Positions 22,037-34,000 of a stretch of 64,000 nt of DNA are shown here, in pieces. How positions within the stretch are numbered: the first letter of the stretch is position 1; each line of letters opens with the position of its first letter. Under the pieces are notes generated by a model. That model saw nothing but the letters and a program-made list of their open reading frames with translations, ran no database searches and was not told the DNA's origin. The DNA is from Nissolia schottii (taxonomy: Eukaryota > Streptophyta > Magnoliopsida > Fabales > Fabaceae): NCBI GenBank assembly GCA_003254905.1, contig QANU01016882.1, positions 78,051 to 142,050 on the forward strand, in the 5' to 3' direction. The translations under genes and the position numbers were made by a program.

Positions 22037-25000
22037 ATGGACACCGATCAAATCACCCAGCTTTCGTCGAGTGAAACCGAAGTGGCGGAGGCCAGAGGCG
22101 CAGGAGGCAAGGTCAGGAAAACGCCGCTGAGAAAGCTGCCGCCTACCCATTACGCCTGTCCATCGGAGACCGGTAGCCGCCGTTGGATTACGAAACTTGT
22201 GGATCCTGCGTACCGTCTCATAGCCGGCGGAGCCACTCTTATCTTGCCTTCTTTCTTCTCCTCTGCCGCTTCCTCTGCCCTCACTGGCCCTAGCTCTGCC
22301 ACTGAAGATCAAGGTCGGATTCTGTAATTAATTTCTCTCTTTCTATTTGATTTTTCTATTTAAATTTTTTTCCAATTTCTGTTTGTCTTTTTCTCTTTGT
22401 TGTTTGTTTTAAACTCTTGAATGACTTGTTTATGCCGTTCCTCAGACACACATTCGCATATTGGGTTTATCAAAACATGTACAATTGTGCGTATTGCGAG
22501 TGTAACCAAATCAAACTTCTGCTTGCATAAGGTTTTTTCTTGCATGTGAGGGCTTTAACTGTTAAGTATGTTATGGTTTCTAGAAGCAGCCACTTCCACA
22601 AAATTTTCCTTTAACAGAAAATAGCAGCTTAACGCAGAATAATAAAATTTGAATGTATGAGTCCTGTATAAGGTTGTATTTTACCATTAACCAGTTCAGG
22701 AAACAACTATCGAATTTAGATATTGAAATTTATAATTATCACACTGTAAAACGATGTTAAGAATAAAAAACACATATTTGGATCCATATCGTTATTGAAG
22801 GGAATTCTCCGATTATTTTCTCTCTCTTCCTTTATCCTTTCAATCGCGGTGAGAAGAGTGTTTTTTTAAGCAGACCTCAAACCCTAATGATTTCTGAATC
22901 CTTTTTAAATCCTTGTTTTTCTTTGAGTAACTGCCATCTAATTTATAAGGGGTTGGTTTTACCAAAATACCCCCACTAACTCTATCATCTTTTATAGAAT
23001 TAATTGCCATCATCTTCTGTATCTTGGTATTAATACTAGGATTATGTAATTAGAAACAATCCCACAATCAGAGGGATTTGTTCTCTACAATTAGTGATTC
23101 ATATTTCCTAAAATAGATAGCCAACTGATATACATATACAGGTCTAATGACCTCACAATGAATATACAAGAATACATTATTCCACATAAACGTGAGATTC
23201 CCAAATTCCCAAATTCCCAATTTAGGGTTCATAACATTTGGGAAAAATAAATAAACAAATAATTAATACAATTTTAGGATAATCATAAATTCGACAACCA
23301 AAGCTCTGATACCACATATAATGTTGTATTTTTCCATTAGCCAGTTCAGAAACAACCATCGAATTTAGATCTTGAAATTTATGATTATCACACTATAAAA
23401 CAAGGTTAAGAATAAGAAACACATACCCGGATCCATATTGTGATTGAATGGAATTCTCCGATTCTTTTCCTCTCTCTTCCTTTTATCCTTTCAATCCCTT
23501 CTGATGGTGAGAAGAGTGTTTTCCTAAGCAGACCTCAAACCCTAATGATTTTTGAATCCTTTCTGAATCCTTGTTTATCTTTGAGTAACTCCCATCTAAT
23601 TTATAAGGGAGAGGGGAGGGTTAGTTTTACCAAAATACTTCCCACTAACTCTATCATCTTTTATAGAATTAATTGCCATCATCTTATTTCCCTTTTATTA
23701 GAGTTAGTACTACTATTAGTTACATGGACCACATTATCAGGAGATTAAAATAATCTTACATCCTGATCTATTAGATTCACAAGAGTTCATGCTCTATTTT
23801 ACTGATCCTGCAGACACAATATCAGTTATTTTATACAATTGGAGTGCTGTGTTAGCGTTGCTTGAAGCCTACCCAAAGTACTTAGAGCAAGTTTTTGGCT
23901 TTGATGATGGGAGAATCAAGATATTCAATGTTGATTTTTCTGTTGGGTGCATTAGTTGGGGTTCTCTAACAACCTTTTGGTGTCTGAAGGTGCCAAATTA
24001 CTCCAAGACATCTGTCACCATTTATGTTTTAAATTTTCAATGCTGGAGTAGATGACTCATATGCTGCCTAAGAAATTATTGTTTTGCCATAGCTCTATAA
24101 AAAATGAAGTAGATCATGAATCAAAATCTTGGATGTTGATGGTAAACTGGGTTATTGGAGGGAGGTAGAGAGCGAGAAAGAGAGAAAGAAATAAATGAAA
24201 CGATTAAAAATTTTTGATGGCTTCTCTATAGACGTAGTTTACGATTAGAAATAATGGTGTCATTACATCCATATAGCAAACCTCATCTAATAGGACATTG
24301 TTGTCTATATATTTTTGTTCTATCTTCGTGTACAGTTAGTGTAAATCTATTTGGAGATTCACATGACAATTGATGAATATGTATTTGGTTCTCCATATTT
24401 GAGTAGTCAATTGCGCCAAATAGTGGTGCTTTCGCGGCATAGCCTTGCGTCACGGAGGTTGGCCACTCAAAGTCTCTGTCTGCGTCTAGCTTTTTAGTTG
24501 TGGCCATAGCAGCCAAATTGCAATCACAATCGCAATGCTGCTCCATATTCGAAAACCTCTTTTTTTTTTTTTTTTTTTAAAATCCCATTTTGCACATCCC
24601 TCACATGAACTAGTAAAGTTTATATTTTAGCCTCGCTTAGACTAACGAACTTTCTAGTTTTCCCTCACTACACCTCACATTCTTCAACCTAACATCCATG
24701 GGTTTAGGAAGCTTTGTTCTCCTAAAACAGAGCATATTAGTTCTCCTACCAACCAAGGGTTTGCAATTGTCCTTCCTTCCTTTTTTCCTATGCTCCTCTA
24801 GTCGTCCCTCCTCTTTCTTACCTTTTTCATTTGTCTCCTCCCTTGCTCCTCTTTCTTAATCCTCTGTAGCCTCTCTTTTATAATAGTTTTATCCTTTTTT
24901 TTTCCGTCTAATTATTCCTTGGGTTTTTCTCTATGGCCTGCTGCCCCTCCTTTTTTCAATGTCTCTTCCTTTGGTTTGGTGTTCTTATCTCACTGTTCAT

Positions 25001-28000
25001 GACTTTTGATTACTAATGATGAATGTGAGTTTAATTTTAGATAGTTTCTTATTGTTGAACATTTATATGTATGTTGTATAAGTTGCACATAATTATTATC
25101 TATATTTTTCAAAATAGTGGCCATTTCGCTGTCCCCTTTTTAAACTTGGCCACTCTGCACTGCTATCCGGGATTCACTACTATTGTCTGCTCTGCAGTAC
25201 ATTATTTTATTATCTCTTTGCCTATTTAATTTAGTGATTAGTATGGAAAATGGTGATTCAGTCATCTCACGGATCAACTTGTTTGTTGCCAATAGGTAAA
25301 TGGCAAGCTGGTGAACAAGGCTATTGTGATGATGATAAAGGTCAACCAGATGGTGGTCACAAAAGTGATTTACATGTAAGCAATGTTTTTTCTTCATATG
25401 AACCCCTCCTATGTGTGTGTGAGAGTGTATGTATGTCAACTATCTTAAAAGCCTAAGCTATTAGGTGGAGGATCGTTAATAGTTGTATTTCTTCTTCTTG
25501 CAAGAATTTTTAAAACTTGTGTAGACAATAGCCTAATTTTTACCTTGTGATGAAATTCAATTTAATTATGAAGAGTTGGGCTGGCTATGATCTAAGTTTT
25601 GAATTTGATCATAGATGCTCTAATACCATGTTAGGAGTTAACACTTCCAAAAGCATAACCTACTTGTTGGAGTCATATGAATGATTTTATTTGTCTAATA
25701 GTATGTTTTCACGAATTAATTTTTGTAAGAAACGAGTCTTCTTGCAAACTTGGATGCTTTTGTATTTTGACGAAGGATTAAGGATAATCATGTTGATTAG
25801 TAACTAAAATGCTTAAGTTGGAAAATTGGGATTTGGAGTATATATTGAGTTTGACTGAAATGCATCGCAACGACTTTACCTTGTTTCTTCCACTGTGTCT
25901 TGCCTTGCATAATGTCTCAAATATTTTGGTCCCAACTGCATTTGTGGGTTTGCTGTTGTCTTCACATTTGGCTTGTATTGCATCTTTGCCCTGCTTCTTC
26001 CACTGTGTCTTCTCCTTTAGTGTCTTTCACCTTCTATTGGTGCTGCAAGTTGAGCGCAGTATCCCCCTATAGCTCTAGTGCTATATCCAATAATTGTTCC
26101 CATATCTATGCTTCATAGCTAATTTGAATGTTATGATATATTGATCAGTTGAATTTATGAAGCTTGGCAAGCTTTCTTGAGCTCCCAAGTTTAACAGCTT
26201 TGCTATTTCTACTTGACGCCAACTACCAAGTTAATATTGTAGGTACAGTGTTTGGTTTTGAGGAAATTGTTAGTAGATGCAAGTTCAGTTTTGTAACATA
26301 AGTCAGACGGCAAAGGGAGAGAAGGGGAAAGGGGAGAGGCCGGGAGAGGGGGAGAGGGAGGGGGTCATGGGAAAATTTTGAATTATGATGAACTTACAAC
26401 ATGTGGAGATATTTATAATGGTTTACAAAAAATTCTAGAAAAAGGCTAGGTACCAGTCATAGACATCAGCTCTCTAATTCAACTAACATTGACAGAATCC
26501 AAATGCTTGTTGGTGGTTACTGAATTTGGTTTCATTTTCCTTTTCCTCACCTCATAGTTTTATAATTGGCAATTTGTATTTATTTGCAGCTAGGGGGATC
26601 CAGGTCGACTGAATTGACAGGCATCAGTGACACCAGTGGTAAACGGAAAAGTTCTGACTTTGTTTTGCACAGACGGGATGAAAATGTAGAGCAATCTGAG
26701 GAAAATGGGCTTTCTGATATTAAGCGGCTGGTGAAAAGAAACAAATTCTCTAGGTACATTAATTTATAACAGTGGCTGTTTTTGTTTTTTCTTGCTTGTG
26801 TGGCTCATTTCATAATTCTGTTGTGCAAGAAACCAGAACAAAACAAGAAAAGACTAACAATGAAGTGAAACTTCCCAATTTCTCAACATATTTGAAAGGA
26901 AAAATCCTCTAGATTCATTGGACTTATTGATCAAGAGACATGGGGTATGATTTGTAAATTTAAAGGGAGAAGAAGTTACTTAGTTAATTCACAAAAGAAC
27001 TATATTGAAAAAAAAAAAAATACTAAAGTTGTGTTAAGAGCTTCAAAGACTTTTTGATAATAGTAGAATTTCATTAATTAGAGAAGAGAATTACAATAGA
27101 TACTAGGGCAGTAGATCATCTTTTCAGAAACCTAAACAAAACAAGAAAGGACTAAAATATGTGAAAGGGAAAATCCTCTAGGTTCATTGGACTCATTGAT
27201 CACGATACATGGGGAAGATCGGGAAATTTAAAGCGAGAAGAAGTTACCTAGTTAATTCACCAAAGAACTATGTACAAAAAAAGCTAAGCTTCAAAGACCT
27301 TTGTGATAAAAGTAGAATTTCAGTAAGTAGAGAAGAGAATTACAATAGATACTAGGGCAGTAGACCATCTGTTTAGAAACCAGGACAAAACAAGGAAAGA
27401 CTGACAATGAAGTGAAACTTCCCAATTTCTCAACATATGTGAAAGGGAAAATCCTCTAGGTTCATTGGACTCATTGATCACGAGACATGGGGTAAGGCCG
27501 GTAAAGTTAAAGGGAGAAGAAGTTACTTCGTTAATTTATCAAGGAACTATGTAGGAAAAAAAAAAAAACTAAAGTTGTGTAAAGAGCTTCAAAGACGTCT
27601 TTGATAAAGGTAGAATTTCTGTAAGAAGAGAAGAGAATTACAATAGATACTAGGGTAGTAGATCATCTTTTCAGAAATATGAACAAAAGAAGAAAAGACT
27701 AACAAGGAAGTTAAACTTCCCAATTTCTCAACATATCTGAAAGGAAAAATCCTCTAGATTCATTGGACTCATTGATCAAGAAACATGGGGTATGATTTGT
27801 AAATTTAAAGGGAGAAGAAGTTACTTAGTTAATTCACAAAAGAACTATATAGAAAAAAAAAATACTAAAGTTGTGTTAAGAGCTTCAAAGGCTTTTTGAT
27901 AATAGTAGAATTTCATTAATTAGAGGAGAATTACAATAGATACTAGGGCAGTAGATCATCTTTTCAGAAACCTAAACATAACAAGAAAGGACTAACATAT

Positions 28001-31000
28001 GTGAAGGGGAAATCCTCTAGGTTCATTGGACTCATTGATCAAGAGACAAGGGGTAAGATCGGTAAATTTAAAGGGGGAAGAAGTTACATAGTTAATTTAC
28101 CAAAGAACTATGTAGGAAAAAAAAAAAACCCAAAGTTGTGTAAAGAGCTTCAAAGACTTTTTTGATAAAAGTAGAATTTCATGAAGAAGAGAAGAGAATT
28201 ACAAAAGATAATATGGCAGTTGATCATCTTTACAGAAATCAGAACAAAACTAGAAAAGACTAACAATGAAGTGAAACTTCCCCATTTCTCAACATATGTG
28301 ATAGGGAAAATCGTCTAAGTTCATTGGACTCATTGATCAAGAGACATGATGTAACACCTTAGCTAGCTGCTTACGCTTAAATCGTAAACAATGCTCACTA
28401 GTTTGTCACTTCTCGATTCGATTACTTTTAGTCCTATTTTACTTTCGAAAATATCCTTTAACCAAAAATATGGCTCATTTTAAAACTTTTTACTTAGTTA
28501 GTGAAATAGAAAAATATGAGCCACGAGTATGAAGATGAATATATAAATGCAAGCGATATAATATAAAAGACTTAGGCGTCTAACGTCACAACACATAGGT
28601 GATTAAAGCAAACCATAGAAGACATAATATACATTCAGTTATGTTGGCCCAAGAACAGTTTCACACTTAGTTACATTACATACATACATATACATTTACT
28701 GCACATATATTGTCAAAAGGTTAATGACATAGCTACTCCATTTAGCCTATACAAAATGCATACATATAATAGCCTAAACACATAGGTAGAAATCACAATT
28801 CCGCTATTTCACTAGAGTACCCTGCCGCCAAGACGTCCACTTTTCTTTGGAAATTCAATTTGATAAGGATCTCTGACATTTTGATTGACAATCAGAGAGT
28901 CCTTCATTTAATCCTCCCATGAAATGCTCCGTGGCCTCCAGAATCACTGTGCTCAGCATCCTCCTGCAATGCCTCTTCCTCTGAGCCCTCCTGGGATCCT
29001 CCTCCTCCTCCTCCTTCTCAGGGTCCTCCTCCTCGGGGGACTCCTCTTCAGATATCCACCCTGGGCGTGCCACTTGGGCAGCCCTGTGTGGACCTGGATG
29101 GCAGGGGGCAAAGCCTGAAGGTCCTGCCTCCGCGTCGTGTGCTCGAGGAGTTAGTCTACGTCTGATGATTGGGGTTACTCTTTTCCTTGTTGTCCTATGA
29201 GTGCGCAGACCCAGATACTCTGGCAATTGATTCCTAGCAGGTATGGGGCCTGGATCCTCCTCGTCAATCTCATCGTATAAGCCTGACTCGGCACCCTCAA
29301 TGATGATGGGGGGTCGCGATGTGGTCAGGGGGCTGGAGAGGGGTATGGAGCCATCCAATCTGAGGTATCCTGAGGTGCTACTGGTGTAGATGGTGCCGGA
29401 TGATAAGAAGCAGCTGGTGAAGGACTAGGTTCCGCTGGTGGTGGAGTGACTTGGGTGTCAGCAAACTCTACTGAAACCGAAATCGTGACGACCCCTGTGG
29501 TGGGGTCAATCTTGGTGTCCGAGCGTATGGCCTGAACCCAGCGTGTTCTCCATGAGGTCCTAGAATCATAAACGAATGGGGGTGAGAATTTACGTCCTCA
29601 GTGGGAATCCTATGGGAATAACTATCCGTTTTTCGATTCTTTTATGATCCCGTCGTTTAGGGGGGTCTCTAAATGTGACTGTATACTAATAATCCTTAAC
29701 ATATTTTAATCCATACTAGTCCTGAGCACCTTTATCGAATTTACTAAGTGACGAGGGGAATTCTAATATGGATTTACCTATCAAAAGGTTATCGTGCTTT
29801 CTATTCCTAATCGCTTGAGTATTTGTGACGTTGGATCACATACTCTCGTACTTTATAAAACTCGGAAGACACTCTCGTGATACCTCATCACTTGACATTT
29901 GCCTTACAGCGTAAATATACATTATTATTTATACATAAGTCTTAACTTTTATGCATGAAGGGTTTGGGGATCCTCTTATGCACACGTCAGGATTTCCATC
30001 AGGGTACATCCTTCTTTCCTCCATGTACCCATCCGGTGACCATCGCCACCCTCTGAATACATTCTTCTTTTCCTTAGGTTGATCTCATACCAGATGTGGT
30101 TGCGACCTACAAACGCATTTAGCGTATAACATGTAATCACCCCCTGTGAGGTGGTGAGGGGTTGCCCTGTGATAAACCGGAGGTGTTAATCTTGCTTTCT
30201 TAACATAACCATCCCCTGTGAGATGGTGAGGGACTGTCAAATGACGTGCCAAAAGGGGGATTTCCTAATTATTAACTATGTATTTATTCCTAAGGTATGC
30301 CGAACTGATTTGGCCGGAACCTATCTAAAGACTTGTTCAATTCTAAGATTCAGTTATTATCTTTTTTATATTTTTTTGTGGTTGACTTTCCACCGAGACT
30401 CCTCATCTCATCCCCTTAAAGCTCTCTTCATTTTTCCCTTCACTACCTGTGGCTCTTCCCTCCACTTCCCTCATCCTTTCTGCAAGCTCCTCCCCACTTT
30501 CCCCTTGCCAACCGTGACCTCCTCTCTCAAAGCTCCATCAAGCAAGCTAAGAATGCAAGCCAACAAAGCACAAGCAAGGCAAGCCACGACCACCACCACG
30601 GTTTCCTCTCCACCACCGTGAGCCCCCTTAGAAGTTCCCTTAGCAACCACAAAAAACTCACCACCGTCGTAGCCTCCCCTCACTTCCGGCAAAGGCCGTG
30701 ACCTCCCCCTCTCACCACCGTAGCCATCATCACCTCCCTCAGAAGGCCTTGCATGCAAAAGTTAGAGGCTCACCAAGGCCCTCCAAAAATCATCTCACTG
30801 TTGAATTGTTCTTCAAGTTTTTCTTTTCCTTAAAGAGTGGGTAATCTGTAAAACCCACTACTTGTGTGGTCTTGTGAATGTTTATTTTCTTTGTAACATA
30901 ACTGTCTGTGCTACTGAAAACTGAGCTGTGCCATTGTGTTTTTGGGTGTATGTGGGTGCATGTGTGTGCATGGTGATTCGGTTGGAAGTGAGTGCAAGAG

Positions 31001-34000
31001 AGTCAAGTTTTTGAGGGTGCATGTGTGTGTGCATGGTGATTCAGTTGGAAGTGTGAGTGCAAGAGAGTTAAGCTTTTGAGGGTGCACGTGTGTGCATGGT
31101 GTTCGGTTAGTGAGTGTGGGTGTTAGAGGGTTGAGTTTCAAGGGTGCATGTGGGTGTATGGGTTCGGTTAGTGAGTGTAGGTGTAGGAGAGTTGAGTACG
31201 AGTGTGCATGTGTGTGTATGTGTCACGGTTTTGGGTGTGTGAGGGTGCATGTGAAAATAGGTGCAGTTGGTTTGAAATGTGAGTGTAAGTGTGCTATGGT
31301 GGGTGCATGTAAGTAAAAGTGGGTGAAGGTGTTTTGATGTGAGAGTGCAGTAGTGATAAGGTGTATGCATGCATGAGAGGAAGTGTGGGTGTATTAGTGT
31401 GTGAGTGCATGTGTGTTATGGTGTGGGTGAGAGTGTGATTTCGGGTAAGTGTGTTGGTCTGTAAGTGCATGTGAGAGTGTATGTTGTTGTGTGGATCCGT
31501 GTGTGAGTGAAAGATGTACGCGTATAAAGATTAGATGAAAGAAAAGAATAGGTGAGTGTGGATTTATCTGGTGTGTGTGAACTTAGGAGTATGTGTGTGA
31601 AAAGAAGGTGTGTGTATTTCGGATGCGTGTGGGTGAAACCCATAGAGAATGACGTAAATATGTCCTTATGAGGAATTAATGTTTATTAAGGATCCAAGGA
31701 TAGCCTAAGAGTATAATTTCCATAAGTCCCCTGAGAGCGCAACATCCCGAAAACACTGGCTCAATGTAGTTTATAGATTGTAATAATTATATTAAATTAA
31801 CTGAATTGTGTGTGTGATTTTACTATATATCACGTTGATTAATTTAAGCATCATGAGGAAATAAGTTGCCAATTAGGAGTGTTAGGGCGACCTTAGATTG
31901 CTAGAAAGTTAATCACAAAAATATAAAAAGGATAATAACTGAACCTTAGAATTGAACGAGACTTTAGATAGGCTTCGGCCATATCGGTTCGACATACCTT
32001 AGGGATAATTACATAGTTAATCATTAGGAAATTCCCATTTTGGCACGTCATTCGATAGCCCCCTCATCGGGGATAGTTATGTTAAGAGAACAAGATTAAC
32101 ACCTCCGGTTTGTCACAAGGTAGCCCCTCACCACCTCATAGGGGGTGGTTACATGTTATACGCTAAATGCGTCTGTGGGTCGCAACCACATTTGGTATGA
32201 GCTCAACCTAAGGAAAAGAACGATGTATTCAGAGGGTGGCGACGATCACCCGATGGGTACATGGAGGAAAGAAGGATGTACCCTGATGGAAACCCTGACG
32301 GGTGCATGAGAGGATCCCTTAACCCCCCATGCATAAAAGTTATGAGTTGTATCTGTATAAGACTTATGTATAAATAATAATGTATGTTTACGCTATAAGG
32401 AAAATGTTAAGTGATGTGGTATCATGAGTCTGCCTTTTGAGTTTATAAAGTACGAGAGTAAGTGATCTAACGTAACAAATACTCAAGCGATTAGAATTAG
32501 AAAGCACAATAACTTGTTGATAGGTAAATCCAGATTAGAATTTCCCTCGTCACCTAGTAAATTAGATAAAGCTCCTCAGGACTAGTATGAATTAAAATAT
32601 GTTAGGGATTATTAGTATACAGACACATTTAGAGACTTCCTGAGCAATGGGATCACAAATGAATTGAAAAAGGATAGTTATTCCCATAGGATTCCCATTG
32701 AGGACATAAGTTCTCACCCCCATTCGTTTATGATTTCAGGATCTCGACACCAAGATTGACCCCACCACGGGGGTCGTCACGATTTCGGTTTCAGTGGAGT
32801 TCGCCGGCACACAGGTCACTCTACCACCAACCGAGCCTGTTCCTTCACCAACTGCTTCTTATTATCTGGCTTCTACTCCAGCTGCACCTTAGGATACCCC
32901 GGATTGGATGACTCCATACCCCTCTCCAGCCCTCGGGTCACATCGCAACACTCCTATCTTCATTGAGGATGCCGAGTCAGGCTTATACGAAAAGATTGTC
33001 GAGGAGGATCTAGGTCCCGTACTTGCTGGGAGTCAGTTCCTAGAGTATCTGGGTCTGCGCACTTGTAGAACAACAAGGAAAAGAGTTACCCCTATCATCA
33101 GATGCGGGCCATCTTCCCGAGCACAAGACGCAGAGGCAGGACATTCAGGCGTTGCCACCTGGCATCCAAATTCACACAGGGCCGCCCAGATTGCACACCC
33201 GGGGTGGATATCTGAGGAGGAGTCCTTCGAGGAGGAGAACCAGGCATCGTAGGAGGATGCTAAGCGCAGTGGTTCTGGAGGCCACTGAGCATTTCATGGG
33301 AGGATTGAATGATGGACTCTCTGATTGTCAATCAAAATGTCAGAGATCCTTATCAAGTTGAATTTCCAAAGAAAAAGGTGGACGTCTTGGCTGCAGGATA
33401 CTCTAGTGAAACAGTGGAATTGTGATTTCTACCTAGTGTTTTAGGCTACTATATGTATGCATTTTGTATCGGTTAAATGGAGTAGTTATGCCATTAGCCT
33501 TTTGAAAATATGTGCCGTAAATGTATGTGTATATGTAATGTAACTAAGTGTGAAATTGTTCTTGGACCCATATGACTGAATGTATATTATGTCTTCTATG
33601 GTTTGCTTTAAATTACTTATATATTGTGACGTTAGACGCCTAATTTTTTTATACTTTATCGCTTGTGTATATACCCATCTTCATACTCATGGCTCATATT
33701 CTCTGTTTCACTAAATAAGTAAAAAGGTTTAAATTTGTCCATATTTTCAGTTAAATGATATTTTCAAAAGTAAAATAGGACTAAAAGTAATCCAACCGAG
33801 AAGTGACAAACTAGTGAGCATTGTTTACGACTTAAGTGTAAGTAGCTAGTTAGGGTGTTACAATAGTTCTTGTGAAAATCCCTTTCACTTGCAAGTTCAC
33901 GCTCCACTTCATCTATGAGATTCTGCTCAGGATCTACACCCATCAAGTTATTGTGTAGTATGCAAAATGCAATGATGATTTAGTTTTGGGTTATACCAAA

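Larger units (their letters stand above)
28350..33862. mobile_element. Large inverted-repeat element in NUP1-like intron 3
   Basis: The left arm 28350-30391 and right arm 31905-33862 are inverted copies of about 2 kb around a 1.5 kb spacer. The outer ends are TGTAACACC and GGTGTTACA. By-eye identity at the outer 95 bp is just under 90%, and matches continue through the arms to the tggttgactttc / gattaactttc junction. Each arm carries a related open frame pointing outward. No target duplication is evident: flanks are acatga on the left and atagttc on the right. The right end abuts a Harbinger transposase relic. I do not recognise the family. It could be two divergently inserted copies of one element or a true long-armed transposon. 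Confidence 0.75.

Noticed and set aside
30911..31643. Several 74-87 codon frames on both strands in the GT-rich block
   Set aside because: They come from a skewed minisatellite that lacks stops by composition. The predicted proteins are T/H/P repeats with no domain.
28350..33862. Reading the two arms as the LTR pair of a retrotransposon
   Set aside because: The arms are inverted to each other, not direct, and no polymerase genes lie between them.
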